Part shown: positions 36,103 through 45,675 of the stretch, in pieces
How positions within the stretch are numbered: position 1 is the first letter of the stretch
Layout: each line of letters begins with the position of its first letter
Assembly (NCBI RefSeq): GCF_005154805.1
Contig: NZ_CP039727.1
Location: forward strand, 3,469,501-3,533,500
Origin: Bacillus sp. S3
Lineage (GTDB): Bacteria > Bacillota > Bacilli > Bacillales > Cytobacillaceae
Length of the DNA: 64,000 nt
Direction: 5' to 3'
The notes under the pieces: model-generated
The model's input: only the letters and a program-made list of their open reading frames with translations
Told to the model about the DNA's origin: nothing
Databases searched by the model: none
Made by a program: the position numbers and the translations under genes

Positions 36103-36762
36103 TTAAGCATTCAAATTGATTCGTTTTCCGGTTGCAAGATAAATCACGTTCTCGGCAATATTTGTTGAATGATCTGCGATCCTTTCAATAAACCTGCAAA
36201 CAAATGCTAACTGAATAATCTGATTCGTTGAGTTCGGATTTTGCGGGATATAGCTTAATAGCTCATGTACCAACTCTCCAAACATTTTATCCACTTCATC
36301 ATCTTTTCTCGCACATTTTTTAGCCAGTTCAATATCTTCGGAATAATAAGCAGTAATGGATTCAGAAACCATTTCTAAGGCAATCTCCATCATTTTGGGT
36401 ATATCGATGATTTCTTTAAAATGTTGTTCATTCCCGATATGCTGAGCAGATTTAGCAATATTTACCGCTATGTCGGCCAGCCTCTCCACTTCAGATGAAA
36501 CCTTTAATGCTACACTAATTTTCCGAAGGTCGGTTGCCACCGGCGATTCCATAGCAATTAATAATAATGCCTTATCGTTAATTTCATCTTCCAAATCATC
36601 GATTTCATTATCGCCGTCAATAACCTTCTTCGCCTTGTCCATGTCCTGATTTAAAAGTGAAAGCATTGCCTCTTTAATTGCTATTTCCGATTTATGGGCC
36701 ATTGTTAAAAGCATTTCTTTTAACTCTTTTAAATTATGATCAAAATTTGCTCTAGCACTCAT
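36103..36762 (-). CDS. phoU: Phosphate signalling/transport accessory protein PhoU
   Basis: A 219-aa all-helical protein that links the Pst transporter to the phosphate sensor kinase and limits phosphate uptake. It has two three-helix-bundle repeats, each with the metal-binding E-x3-D motif: SEVERLADIAVNIA and RFIERIADHSTNIAENV. AGAGGTGG lies 8 nt before the ATG. It follows the second pstB by 15 bp. B. subtilis lacks a phoU in its pst operon, so this arrangement follows the pattern of other Bacillaceae and most bacteria. Confidence 0.95.
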   Translation of the reverse strand: MSARANFDHNLKELKEMLLTMAHKSEIAIKEAMLSLLNQDMDKAKKVIDGDNEIDDLEDEINDKALLLIAMESPVATDLRKISVALKVSSEVERLADIAVNIAKSAQHIGNEQHFKEIIDIPKMMEIALEMVSESITAYYSEDIELAKKCARKDDEVDKMFGELVHELLSYIPQNPNSTNQIIQLAFVCRFIERIADHSTNIAENVIYLATGKRINLNA

Positions 36763-36777
36763 TTATATGCCACCTCT

Positions 36778-37551
36778 TCATCCGAATCTTCCAGTAATAT
36801 AACCCTCTGTACGTGAATCATGGGGATTTGAAAAAATAGTTGATGTTGAATCAAGTTCGATTAGTTCACCCATTAAAAAGAAAGCCGTCTTATCCGAAAC
36901 CCGTGAGGCCTGCTGCATGTTATGAGTGACAATGACAATAGTATATTTTTCTTTTAACTCTAAAATTAATTCTTCAATTTTTAAAGTAGAAATCGGATCC
37001 AAGGCAGATGTGGGCTCATCCATTAACAATACATCTGGTTTTGTCGCAAGGGCTCTTGCAATACATAACCGTTGCTGCTGTCCGCCCGATAATCCTAGTG
37101 CTGGTGCATTCAATCGATCCTTAACTTCTTCCCATAAAGCAACATCCATTAGCGATTTGATGACAAGTTCATCAAGATGCTTTTTCTTTTTGATTCCATG
37201 GACTCTTGGACCGTATGCAACATTATCATAAATTGATTGGGGGAATGGGTTTCCCTTCTGAAAAACCATACCAACATGCTTTCTTAGATCGACAAGATCA
37301 ACTTTATCGTCTAAAATATTTTTCCCGTTTAAGTTAATTTCACCAGTCATCTTAACATTAGGAACCATGTTAATCATCAAATTCAGTGTTTTAATAAATG
37401 TAGACTTTCCACACCCGGATGGACCGATAATAGCCGTTACTTCTTTTTTATTAATTGGAAAATTAATATCCTTTAATGCATGATGATCTCCATACCATAA
37501 ATTTAACTTATTGACATCAAATACTTGTCTTGTCAATGTTGCAGTAACCAT
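36778..37551 (-). CDS. pstB: Phosphate ABC transporter ATPase PstB (second copy)
   Basis: ATP-hydrolysing subunit of the high-affinity phosphate importer, 257 aa. It has the Walker [19 protein letters not shown]-loop [26 protein letters not shown], signature [16 protein letters not shown], Walker [14 protein letters not shown] and switch His in [14 protein letters not shown]. It is similar to, but clearly distinct from, the upstream pstB copy; the pair corresponds to pstBA/pstBB of B. subtilis. AAGGGGG precedes the ATG, 12 bp after the first copy. Confidence 0.95.
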   Translation of the reverse strand: MVTATLTRQVFDVNKLNLWYGDHHALKDINFPINKKEVTAIIGPSGCGKSTFIKTLNLMINMVPNVKMTGEINLNGKNILDDKVDLVDLRKHVGMVFQKGNPFPQSIYDNVAYGPRVHGIKKKKHLDELVIKSLMDVALWEEVKDRLNAPALGLSGGQQQRLCIARALATKPDVLLMDEPTSALDPISTLKIEELILELKEKYTIVIVTHNMQQASRVSDKTAFFLMGELIELDSTSTIFSNPHDSRTEGYITGRFG

Positions 37552-37563
37552 ACCGTTTCCCCC

Positions 37564-38385
37564 TTATCCAAACCTTCCGGAGATATATTCTTCCGTCTTC
37601 TTAACAGAAGGATTGGTGAAGATTTTTCCAGTCGCATCATATTCAATTAAATCACCGTTTAAAAAGAAGGCCGTTTTATCCGATATACGGGAAGCCTGCT
37701 GCATATTATGGGTGACAATTATGATGGAATAATCCTTTTTCAATTCAACAATCAGCTCTTCCACCTTCGCATTGGAAATTGGGTCCAATGCCGATGATGG
37801 TTCATCAAGGAGCATTACCGTCGGCTTCATCGCAATCGTCCTGGCAATGCAAAGACGCTGCTGCTGTCCACCTGAAAGTGAAAGCGCGGACTTATGGAGC
37901 CTGTCCTTTACCTCATCCCACAATGCTGCTTTTTTTAAGCTTTCTTCGACAATTTGATTGAGTGTGCTTTTATTTTTAATACCCGCAAATTTAAGTGCGT
38001 GGGTAATATTTTCGTAAATTGATTTTGGAAAAGGATTAGGCTTTTGAAATACCATGCCAATTTCTTTACGCAATGCCACTACATTTATTTGTTCAGACAA
38101 AATATTTAGGTCTTCATAAATAATTTCTCCTTGTGCCCTTGCACCAGGAATCAGGTCATTCATTCGATTAATACTTCTTAAAAATGTAGACTTTCCACAG
38201 CCAGACGGTCCAATAAGGGCCGTAACGGAATTTTTTCCAATATCCATTGAAATCCCATTCACAGCTCGTTTCTCGCCATAAAATATCTCTAAATTCTTTA
38301 CATTTAAAATATTTTCCATTTGCAACGGGACGGTTGATTGCATCGTTTGTTCTGTCGTTTCTCTTTCCATTAAAGTCGTAACCAT
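37564..38385 (-). CDS. pstB: Phosphate ABC transporter ATPase PstB (first copy)
   Basis: A 273-aa PstB ATPase with Walker [19 protein letters not shown]-loop [45 protein letters not shown], Walker [14 protein letters not shown] and switch His [16 protein letters not shown]. About 25 residues precede the usual PstB start, so a shorter product from an internal ATG is possible. ATG 38385 has AGGTGA upstream. It lies 17 bp after pstA. Duplicate PstB subunits are a known feature of Bacillus pst operons. Confidence 0.95.
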   Translation of the reverse strand: MVTTLMERETTEQTMQSTVPLQMENILNVKNLEIFYGEKRAVNGISMDIGKNSVTALIGPSGCGKSTFLRSINRMNDLIPGARAQGEIIYEDLNILSEQINVVALRKEIGMVFQKPNPFPKSIYENITHALKFAGIKNKSTLNQIVEESLKKAALWDEVKDRLHKSALSLSGGQQQRLCIARTIAMKPTVMLLDEPSSALDPISNAKVEELIVELKKDYSIIIVTHNMQQASRISDKTAFFLNGDLIEYDATGKIFTNPSVKKTEEYISGRFG

Positions 38386-38402
38386 CCGTTCTCACCTGCC
38401 CT

Positions 38403-39290
38403 TTATTTAGTTGCAGTAACTTTATTCGTAATCATTCTACCTATCCATCTAGCCAAAAGGTTAAAAAGTAAAACAGAAATAACTAGGACAGCTCCTGACC
38501 CACTCGCTATTTCCTCGACATCCGGTATTAACCCTTGGGTGTTGACTGACCAAATATGAACAGCAAGAGTTTCTGCAGGACGAAAAATATTTAATGGTGA
38601 TTGGTCAGAAAATGGATTCCAATTGGCATAATCAAGCCGCGGTGTGGAAAGGCCAGCAGTAAATAAAAGTGCTGCCGCTTCACCGAATACCCTTCCCGCA
38701 GCGAGGATGACACCTGTTAAAATTGACGGGAATGCACTTGGCAAGATTACGGTTTTTATCGTATGCCATTTCGTAATTCCTAATGCAAGACTTGCTTCTT
38801 TTAAATCCCTAGGCACTGAACGGATGGCGTCTTCACCAACCCGTACGATGGATGGCAGATTAATAATGGTTAATGCTAAGGCACCGCCTAAAATTGTATA
38901 TCCCCAGCCTGTTGTATTAACAAATACCAATAATCCAAACATGCCGATAACAATCGACGGAAGGGAGGCTAGTACTTCGATACAGGAACGAATGATATCC
39001 GTAACTTTTCCAGGTTTAGCATATTCGGCCATATAAATGGCACCACCCAAGCCTAGTGGAATCGAAATCAACATCGTAATAAAAAGGACATAGAAAGAAT
39101 TAAATAATTGGTCACGTATTCCTCCGCCTGCTCTTACATTACTCGAAGGGCTCGTTAAAAATTCCCAAGAAATATGTTTAAATCCATTTATAATAATAAA
39201 CGAGAATAATCCAACCAAAATCGTAATGATAATAATAGCTATGGCAATAAAGACTCCAGTCGCAATTCGATCAGCAGTTTTGCTTTTCAT
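38403..39290 (-). CDS. pstA: Phosphate ABC transporter permease PstA
   Basis: One of the two channel subunits of the phosphate importer, 295 aa with about six transmembrane helices. It has the permease-ATPase contact loop DAIRSVPRDLKEASLALGITKWHTIKTVILPSAFPSILTGVILAAGRVFGEAA (EAA motif). Its ATG directly follows the pstC stop codon, and AAGGAGG lies within the end of pstC, so the two are translationally coupled. Confidence 0.96.
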   Translation of the reverse strand: MKSKTADRIATGVFIAIAIIIITILVGLFSFIIINGFKHISWEFLTSPSSNVRAGGGIRDQLFNSFYVLFITMLISIPLGLGGAIYMAEYAKPGKVTDIIRSCIEVLASLPSIVIGMFGLLVFVNTTGWGYTILGGALALTIINLPSIVRVGEDAIRSVPRDLKEASLALGITKWHTIKTVILPSAFPSILTGVILAAGRVFGEAAALLFTAGLSTPRLDYANWNPFSDQSPLNIFRPAETLAVHIWSVNTQGLIPDVEEIASGSGAVLVISVLLFNLLARWIGRMITNKVTATK

Positions 39291-40211
39291 TTACAGCTTC
39301 CTCCTTGATGAGAGATATCGAATCAGGAGAATAAAGGCAAACGACATCACTAATAAAATTAAGCCCATAGACCACAGGGTGTTATTTTCAACACTTCCAT
39401 AAGTGGTATGACCCATGTTTAAAGTAATAATGGTCGTTAACGTTGCCGAGGCATCTAATAGACTCGATGGTAAATTTCTCACGTTTCCGATTACCATTTG
39501 TACTGCTAAAGCTTCACCAAATGCACGTGCCATACCTAGAACGACAGCAGTAAGCAAGGATGGGAGTGCTGCAGGGATGAGCACCTTTCGAATCGTTTGC
39601 CAGCGTGTTGCACCAAGCGCATAAGAGCCCTCTCTTAAATTTTTTGGTAAAGAGCTCATTGCATCTGTAGCGATAGTGGTAATTGTTGGTAAAATCATAA
39701 CAGCAAGGACAATAGTACCCGAAAGCAAACTAAAACCTAGCCCTCCAATATGATCCCTGACAAAAGGAACTAATACTGTAAGCCCGATGAATCCATAAAC
39801 AACAGATGGAATTCCAACTAATAGCTCGACGACTGGCTGTAATATTTTCCTTCCCCAAGAAGGTGCTATCTCTGTCATGAATATCGCGCCACCAATTCCT
39901 AATGGTGCTGCGACTAATGCAGCAAGAAATGTAACGGCAAAAGAACCGAAAATAAATGGCAGCGCACCATATTCTGGATTGGCTTTATTGGTAGGATTCC
40001 AGGCTGTACTGGTTAAGAACTCAATAAGACTTACACCATTTTTAATAAATGATTGTAAACCCTTTGTGCCCAGAAAAATGGTAATGGATATAGTTGCTGA
40101 AATCATAATAACGGCACATAGAATTACCAGAATCTTTCCACGTAATTCCCCATCCATTCTAGTTTTTGAGCTTTTTAACAATCTTTCTTTTGCAGGAAGT
40201 ATCTTTTCCAA
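39291..40211 (-). CDS. pstC: Phosphate ABC transporter permease PstC
   Basis: The other channel subunit, 306 aa, about six transmembrane helices, with the EAA loop DAMSSLPKNLREGSYALGATRWQTIRKVLIPAALPSLLTAVVLGMARAFGEALAVQMVIG. The start is set at TTG 40211, with AGAGGAG some 10 nt upstream. An ATG at 40265 lies inside the intergenic hairpin and has no ribosome binding site, so the longer frame is rejected. It is separated from pstS by about 80 bp containing that hairpin. Confidence 0.93.
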   Translation of the reverse strand: MEKILPAKERLLKSSKTRMDGELRGKILVILCAVIMISATISITIFLGTKGLQSFIKNGVSLIEFLTSTAWNPTNKANPEYGALPFIFGSFAVTFLAALVAAPLGIGGAIFMTEIAPSWGRKILQPVVELLVGIPSVVYGFIGLTVLVPFVRDHIGGLGFSLLSGTIVLAVMILPTITTIATDAMSSLPKNLREGSYALGATRWQTIRKVLIPAALPSLLTAVVLGMARAFGEALAVQMVIGNVRNLPSSLLDASATLTTIITLNMGHTTYGSVENNTLWSMGLILLVMSFAFILLIRYLSSRRKL

Positions 40212-40243
40212 AATGCACCAAACTCCTCTGTAATACGTCGTAA

Positions 40244-40273
40244 CGGGGTAAATGCCATTATGCATTTACCCCG
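40244..40273 (-). other. Stable RNA hairpin between pstS and pstC
   Basis: Perfect 12-bp inverted repeat CGGGGTAAATGC/GCATTTACCCCG (40262-40273 with 40244-40255), loop of 6. It is not followed by a T-run, so it is more likely a processing or mRNA-stability element than a full terminator. It should protect the 3' end of pstS mRNA so that the binding protein is made in excess. Confidence 0.8.
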
Positions 40274-40292
40274 ATTATTCATTTACTTATTT

Positions 40293-41222
40293 TTAAAGAT
40301 TCTTTTGATTTCCTTCAGCATCGCGTTCAACTTTCATTTTTGTTACAGGAAGATATCCTTGTTCTTTAAGAAGTGTAGTTTGGATTTCATCTGACATTAA
40401 ATAATCAAGGAAGGCTTTTGCTAAATCAGTTGCTTCACCTTTTGTGTATGAATGTTGGTAAGCCCAGACAGGGAATTTACCAGACTGTACATTTTCTTCT
40501 GTTGGTTCTACACCATCAATCGCAAGTGGTGTTACAGAATCATCAGTGAAGTATGAGAATGCAAGGTAACCAATCGCACCTTCTGTTTCATTAATAATCT
40601 TTTTTACAGTGTTAGATGAATCTTCTGTAATACCTTCTGCTGGTGTTGCACCATCAAGAGCAAACTTATTGAAAATTGCACGTGTACCAGATGAATCAGG
40701 ACGGTTTACAAGAACGATCTTTTGATCAGCTCCGCCAAGTTCTTTCCAGTTAGTGATTTTACCAGTGAATACTTTAATTAAATCATCTTTTTTAATGTCT
40801 TTAATGCCTACTTTAGGATTAACAGCTGCTGTCATACCTACAACCGCAACTTTATGATCCACTAACTGATCAGCAGGAATTCCTTCTTTTTCTTCAGCAA
40901 ATACATCGGAGTTCCCAATTTGTACAGATCCTTCAGCAACTTGTGATAAGCCTGTACCAGATCCGCCTGCTTGTACTTGTATATCAACTTTTGGATTTTC
41001 AGCCATAAACTCTTCAGCTGCAGCTGCAACTAATGGCTGCATAGCAGAGGAACCAGAAATAGATAATGAGCCAGAAAGTTCTTTTGTTTCTTCTGTTTTT
41101 GGTTGTTCCGGTTTGTCGGTTTCTGATGTTTTGTCTGTTGATGTACCCCCACCACAAGCAGCCATAAATACCATTAATGCTGCAAAAATTGTTAGTAGGC
41201 TTAAATTTTTCAAACTTTTCAT
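40293..41222 (-). CDS. pstS: Phosphate-binding lipoprotein PstS
   Basis: Captures inorganic phosphate outside the cell and delivers it to PstCA. The 309-aa protein has a lipoprotein signal with lipobox FMAACGGG (Cys 23), a Thr/Lys/Glu linker and a phosphate-binding fold: SISGSSAMQPL, QAGGSGTGLSQVAEGSVQIGNSD, NRPDSSGTRAIFNKF, YLAFSYFTDD. The Ser/Thr/Arg phosphate ligands are present. AGGGGG and AAAGGA precede the ATG. It is the first and, by the hairpin downstream, probably most abundant product of the operon. Confidence 0.97.
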   Translation of the reverse strand: MKSLKNLSLLTIFAALMVFMAACGGGTSTDKTSETDKPEQPKTEETKELSGSLSISGSSAMQPLVAAAAEEFMAENPKVDIQVQAGGSGTGLSQVAEGSVQIGNSDVFAEEKEGIPADQLVDHKVAVVGMTAAVNPKVGIKDIKKDDLIKVFTGKITNWKELGGADQKIVLVNRPDSSGTRAIFNKFALDGATPAEGITEDSSNTVKKIINETEGAIGYLAFSYFTDDSVTPLAIDGVEPTEENVQSGKFPVWAYQHSYTKGEATDLAKAFLDYLMSDEIQTTLLKEQGYLPVTKMKVERDAEGNQKNL

Positions 41223-41295
41223 TTCCTTTATTCCCCCTAAGGTTTTTGATGGTGAACTGTTTGTCTGCCTTACATGATTAAGAATAAGGGATAAC

Positions 41296-41355
41296 TGTAA
41301 ACTGCGTTTTAATGAAATGTAAAGGTTATGTAAATGAATGTAGAGAATTTGTAAA
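41296..41355 (-). promoter_or_regulatory. Pho box array (PhoP sites) upstream of pstS
   Basis: Six TTTACA-like hexamers on the minus strand: TTTACA, TCTACA, TTTACA, TTTACA, TTAAAA, TTTACA, with spacings of 5, 4, 5, 5 and 5 bp. This is the PhoP direct-repeat pattern (about 11 bp period). The -10 is probably TATTCT just downstream. Confidence 0.9.
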
Positions 41356-41358
41356 CAA

Positions 41359-41404
41359 AAAAGGACACCTGTCTCACTCCTTCAAGGGAGACAGGTGTCC
41401 TTTT
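41359..41404 (-). terminator. Terminator of pbpA
   Basis: A 17-bp perfect stem (41359-41375 with 41388-41404) closes a 12-nt loop, with T-runs at both ends. It isolates pbpA from the pst operon. Confidence 0.95.
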
Positions 41405-41409
41405 ATTAA

Positions 41410-43551
41410 TTATTGTCCAGATTCATTTTGAGTAGTGTCTGTATTATTTGTTTCCTGCTCTGTTGTACTCTCTTCATTTATCGGACGATTTTTTTTCAAA
41501 TCAAAATAGGCGTCCATTACCCGTTTTCCAATTGTCATATTAATACTTGGGCCAGAATTCCCTTGGTATGCCCAAGGTACCACTACAGCCATTGCCACCT
41601 CTGGATTATTATAAGGGGCAAAGCTGACAAGACTCAAGTTCATGACTTCCGCATTCTTTTGTGATTTAACAGGACCATCATAAAACGCTTGTGCCGTTCC
41701 TGTTTTTCCAGCCGGGCTATAGGTAACACCTTTAAATGTACCAACTCCAGTGCCGTCCCCAACCTGCATCACCATCCGGAAGCCTTCTTGTACCCGTTTG
41801 ATCCATTCATCCTTCATGTCTATATGATTCAGTACCTTTGGCTGGATTTCCTCAACTATCGGTCCCATTTCATTACTATCCATGACGGGTTCACGAATTT
41901 CCTTTACAATATACGGCTGCACGCGATTCCCGCCATTTGCAATTGTGGACACATATTGCGCAAGCTGAATTGGTGTATAGGTATCATATTGACCAATGGC
42001 AAAGTCAAGAAGTAACCCCGGCTTATTGTCAGATCCGGGAAAACCGCTCATTTCATTTGGCAGGTCAATCCCAGTCCGAGTTCCAAGGCCAAACTGACTA
42101 AATGATTGGCGCATCGTACTGAATGTCTTCTCTGTGTCAATTACAAGCGGCCCCTTCGGAATATACTTTCCTTGTCCCATTGCAATGACCGTTTTCCACA
42201 TGTAAACGTTAGAAGAAACTTGTAAGGCTCTAAGGTCATTAATAGAACCAAATACCTTCCAGGATTTTTTAGGCTTTGGTGTACCTTTGAAATATAAGGG
42301 CTCATCAATAAGATAATCTCCCGGTTTTATAGCACCGGTTTTATAGCCAGTTAATATTGTTGCTCCTTTAACAGCAGAACCCACATTATACGAAGTAGTA
42401 ATATTTCCACCGGCAAAATCATTCATCACCGTCTTGCCGTCTTTATCTTTCCCAATCTGCCTTCCGGCGAGCGATAATACTTCCCCGGTGTGTGGATCCA
42501 TGAGCACAACAAAAGCTCGATCCAGAAGGGAAGTACCCGGCTTTTGTTTAGCTTTCCACATTTCATCTTCAATAATTTGCTCAACTTGCTGCTGTAATTC
42601 CATATCGATGGTTAAAACAAGGTCTTTCCCCCGCTTCCCTTCCGAAATTACCTCAGTAGAAAGAATTTTCCCCGTTTTATCCGTTACATTTTTTACTTTG
42701 GCTTTTTGACCGTGGAGGACAGATTCATACTTGAGCTCAAGATAACTCTTACCCACTCGGTCATTCCGGCTGTAATCGCGTGCAAGATATTTTTCCAGCT
42801 GCTCCTTAGGGATACCGGCTTCTGAAGATGTCACATCACCCAAGATAGATTTTAACGTATTGCCAAATGCATACATACGCTCCCAGTCTGTAGTCGTATC
42901 AACCCCGGGAAGACTCTCTAAATTCTCACTGACAACCGCAAATTCCTCCGGCGTTACCTCTTTATTTTTGACAATTTGCGGTGTTAAGGCATAACCGCTG
43001 TTAAATTCCCGGTAAATTGCTAATGTTTCAAGGTCTTCCCCTTGAATACTTTCCACTTCAGCATCAGTAATACGGTCAATCTGCATTTTATATATTTGCT
43101 TGTCATCTAATTTTTCCTGATCATATAAATCCCATTCTTTTTTCGTAATCTTGGCTTTGGCTTCCTTTGGGTGTTTAATGATCCAAAAATCCTTTTTGTC
43201 GCGGACAGGAACTTTTGATGTATCCTTGTCAATTAATTTGGCTAATTTTTCAGCAGTTTCAAGCATTTCTTTTTGATTGGTAGTTTGGTATTTTGTGTAA
43301 GTTATTGCATTTAATGGGGAGTTGTCGACAATCACTTTTCCAGTCCGGTCAAACATTTTCCCCCTGGGAACGGGGTTATTGACAGTAATATCCTCAGTTC
43401 GTTCAATCTCTCGTTTAAAATCGTCACCAAAAACAATTTGTAATTCTCCTAGCCGAAGGATCAGTATGGAAAAAAGCATAAATACAACAAAGAATACCAT
43501 GTTCAAACGAAACGGGACATGAGTCTTCTTCTTTTTCTTTTTCTTATCCAA
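41410..43551 (-). CDS. pbpA: Class B penicillin-binding protein 2A
   Basis: A DD-transpeptidase that crosslinks peptidoglycan, in Bacillus mainly for side-wall elongation and spore outgrowth. The 713-aa protein has a Lys-rich cytosolic start, one transmembrane anchor (LNMVFFVVFMLFSILILRLGELQ), the pedestal domain with NPVPRGKMFDRTGKVIVDNSP, and the transpeptidase domain: SxxK in GSAVKG, SxN in SSN, KTG in PAGKTGTAQ. The tail is Glu/Thr/Asn-rich and disordered. The start is TTG 43551 with AAAGGAAG 12 nt upstream. It matches B. subtilis PbpA (YqgF) in place and length. Confidence 0.95.
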   Translation of the reverse strand: MDKKKKKKKTHVPFRLNMVFFVVFMLFSILILRLGELQIVFGDDFKREIERTEDITVNNPVPRGKMFDRTGKVIVDNSPLNAITYTKYQTTNQKEMLETAEKLAKLIDKDTSKVPVRDKKDFWIIKHPKEAKAKITKKEWDLYDQEKLDDKQIYKMQIDRITDAEVESIQGEDLETLAIYREFNSGYALTPQIVKNKEVTPEEFAVVSENLESLPGVDTTTDWERMYAFGNTLKSILGDVTSSEAGIPKEQLEKYLARDYSRNDRVGKSYLELKYESVLHGQKAKVKNVTDKTGKILSTEVISEGKRGKDLVLTIDMELQQQVEQIIEDEMWKAKQKPGTSLLDRAFVVLMDPHTGEVLSLAGRQIGKDKDGKTVMNDFAGGNITTSYNVGSAVKGATILTGYKTGAIKPGDYLIDEPLYFKGTPKPKKSWKVFGSINDLRALQVSSNVYMWKTVIAMGQGKYIPKGPLVIDTEKTFSTMRQSFSQFGLGTRTGIDLPNEMSGFPGSDNKPGLLLDFAIGQYDTYTPIQLAQYVSTIANGGNRVQPYIVKEIREPVMDSNEMGPIVEEIQPKVLNHIDMKDEWIKRVQEGFRMVMQVGDGTGVGTFKGVTYSPAGKTGTAQAFYDGPVKSQKNAEVMNLSLVSFAPYNNPEVAMAVVVPWAYQGNSGPSINMTIGKRVMDAYFDLKKNRPINEESTTEQETNNTDTTQNESGQ

Positions 43552-43662
43552 GATCTATATACACTTCCTTTTTTCTGCACTTACCATAACTTTTCTTATT
43601 TTATAAGATAATGTCCCATTTATCTATGAAAAACCCTTGCCAATTTAAAAAAAAGCGGAAGC

Positions 43663-43708
43663 TTCTTATTAAAAATGCGATGAGTCAGAAGAAACTCATC
43701 GCATTTTT
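43663..43708 (-). terminator. Terminator overlapping the yqgE stop codon
   Basis: A 15-bp perfect stem AAAAATGCGATGAGT/ACTCATCGCATTTTT (43671-43685 with 43694-43708), loop of 8. The 5' arm includes the last codons and stop (43696) of the gene. Confidence 0.9.
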
Positions 43709-44922
43709 ACCTCAGGTACTTGAACCCTCTTTATGAACAGATAGATTAAGGAATGCCCAGCACCTAAAAACAAAAGTAGAATAGGAATGCTTGACGTTTC
43801 ATTAAACCAGGTCACCGCGGCAAGGAAAGCAAGAATGGATACAATCCGGCCTATATTTAAAAAGATTTCTCTGACAACTATATACTCAATTCTCATTTCT
43901 GCAGCTTTCCACCCGGTACCAATCACATCATATGTAGTGGATTGATAGGGAACAAGCAAAAGTGGATAGGCAATCGCAATCATTGCTGCGTAAATCAGCA
44001 ATTTAACAAAATTCAAATCCCAAACAATGAGTAGGACAGCAGCATAAAGAATGAGGCCGCCAATCAGAATGGCTTTTTTTCGATAGTTTTTTTTAATCAT
44101 CCGAGAAGCTAAATAGTAGGCAACAAAAGATATACCTGAATTAATAAGCCCAAATGTTCCTAACGCCATTTCACTTCCCGTTGAGATATACACAAAAACG
44201 GAAATAATAAATAAAAATGTCCCTTCTCTTAGTCCCTGGAAAAAATGGGCATTCGTAACGAGACGCCAATTTTCATTTACTTTTCTTTCATCTAATATTC
44301 GCTTAAAACAGTACCTTCCAGCAGCAGGTCGTGGTTTTAATGAAAAACTCATGAAAACGGCAAGGGCAAATAAAGCTAGGGATGTACCAAAAATAATTGT
44401 ATATCCGGTAAATTTTTCAAATCTTGTAATGATGATCCCTGCAGCAATAGGACCAATCATTCCCCCAGCAGATGTTAACGTACCTAAAAATCCATTAAAA
44501 AAATCTCTCGTTTCTGGCTCAGTAATTTCAAACGTTAACACATTATAAGCTAGCCAATAAAAACCATAACCAATTCCCAGGAGGCTGCCTAGTAATAATA
44601 AATAGGCGGCTGCATTCGTGCCTGTCATAAGAACAGCGAGATAAAACAACGCCAAAAAAATAACACCAATCCTAAGGACTATTACCCTGTCAATTTTCTT
44701 TGCCCATCTTCCCGCTAAAATAAACGTTAATGGCTGTAAGACCACGATTGAAAGGTTATACAAGGCTAAATCTGCATATGATCCTGTTTGTTTCCAAAGG
44801 TATATATTCACAAATGTGTTTGATAGGGCCACACTCAAAGAGTATAACCCGCCAATAATTAACAAGAGTGATAAATCCTTTGTTAATTCTACATCACCTA
44901 AAATCCTGAATTTTTTTGCCAT
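43696..44922 (-). CDS. yqgE: MFS transporter YqgE
   Basis: A 408-aa major facilitator with about 11-12 transmembrane helices and cytosolic loops of the family (RWAKKIDRVIVLRIGVIF between helices 2 and 3; SRMIKKNYRKKAILIGGLILY in the second half). The position between sodA and pbpA and the length match B. subtilis YqgE. The substrate is unknown. AAGGGGAG precedes the ATG. It is a single-gene unit. Confidence 0.9.
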   Translation of the reverse strand: MAKKFRILGDVELTKDLSLLLIIGGLYSLSVALSNTFVNIYLWKQTGSYADLALYNLSIVVLQPLTFILAGRWAKKIDRVIVLRIGVIFLALFYLAVLMTGTNAAAYLLLLGSLLGIGYGFYWLAYNVLTFEITEPETRDFFNGFLGTLTSAGGMIGPIAAGIIITRFEKFTGYTIIFGTSLALFALAVFMSFSLKPRPAAGRYCFKRILDERKVNENWRLVTNAHFFQGLREGTFLFIISVFVYISTGSEMALGTFGLINSGISFVAYYLASRMIKKNYRKKAILIGGLILYAAVLLIVWDLNFVKLLIYAAMIAIAYPLLLVPYQSTTYDVIGTGWKAAEMRIEYIVVREIFLNIGRIVSILAFLAAVTWFNETSSIPILLLFLGAGHSLIYLFIKRVQVPEVKMR

Positions 44923-44988
44923 AAAAAAAACTCCCCTTTGTCTTAAGGGTAGTCTTTATCAAGGCATGGTTTCTTATTCAAATAAGAA

Positions 44989-45026
44989 CGAATGAAAAAA
45001 GACAGCTTGGTGGCTGCCTTCTTTCA
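44989..45026 (-). terminator. Terminator of sodA
   Basis: Imperfect stem GAAAgAAGgCAGC with GCTGtCTTttTTC (45013-45025 with 44994-45006 approx.), ending in a T-run on the minus strand, just past the sodA stop. Confidence 0.75.
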
Positions 45027-45031
45027 TTTCA

Positions 45032-45640
45032 TTATTTCGCTGCGTTAAAACGTTTTGAAACTTCGTCCCAGTTAACTACATTCCAGAATGCACCAATATA
45101 GTCTGGACGTTTGTTTTGATATTTTAAATAGTATGCATGCTCCCAAACATCAAGGCCAAGAATTGGAGTTTTTCCTTCCATTAATGGAGAGTCTTGGTTT
45201 GGAGTGCTTGATAATTCTAATTCGCCATTGTTTACAGATAACCATGCCCAGCCAGAGCCAAAACGAGTAGTTGCTGCTTTAGCGAACTCTTCTTTAAAGC
45301 TTTCGAAGCTGCCAAATTTGCTGTTGATTGCGTCAGCTAATTCACCAGTTGGTGCACCGCCGCCATTTGGAGAAAGAATTTGCCAGAATAATGAATGGTT
45401 AGCGTGTCCGCCGCCATTGTTACGAACCGCAGTACGTGCAGCTTCTGGAACCGCATCCAAATTTGAAATTACTTCTTCTACTGATTTAGAAAGTAATTCT
45501 TCATTACCTGCTAATGCATTGTTTAAATTTGTCACATATGTGTTGTGGTGTCTAGTGTGATGAATATTCATGGTTTCTCTGTCAATGTGTGGTTCAAGCG
45601 CATCCTCTGCATAAGGTAATGCCGGTAATTCAAATGCCAT
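45032..45640 (-). CDS. sodA: Manganese superoxide dismutase
   Basis: Converts superoxide to oxygen and hydrogen peroxide in the cytosol. The 202-aa Fe/Mn-SOD has all metal ligands: His27 (MNIHHTRHH), His in [11 protein letters not shown], and Asp/His in [22 protein letters not shown]. The GGGHANH and [11 protein letters not shown] contexts are of the Mn type. AGGAGG lies 8 nt before the ATG. Same neighbourhood as in B. subtilis. Confidence 0.97.
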   Translation of the reverse strand: MAFELPALPYAEDALEPHIDRETMNIHHTRHHNTYVTNLNNALAGNEELLSKSVEEVISNLDAVPEAARTAVRNNGGGHANHSLFWQILSPNGGGAPTGELADAINSKFGSFESFKEEFAKAATTRFGSGWAWLSVNNGELELSSTPNQDSPLMEGKTPILGLDVWEHAYYLKYQNKRPDYIGAFWNVVNWDEVSKRFNAAK

Positions 45641-45675
45641 GTTAAATTCCTCCTATGTACATATTATTTTTTAGG

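Noticed and set aside
35781..36119. 112-codon open frame on the plus strand between DUF4912 and phoU
   Set aside because: No ribosome binding site, low-complexity translation, and it overlaps the phoU terminator and the start of the DUF4912 gene.
40212..40265. ATG 40265 as start of pstC
   Set aside because: The codon lies inside the intergenic hairpin and has no ribosome binding site; TTG 40211 has AGAGGAG upstream and gives the normal PstC length.
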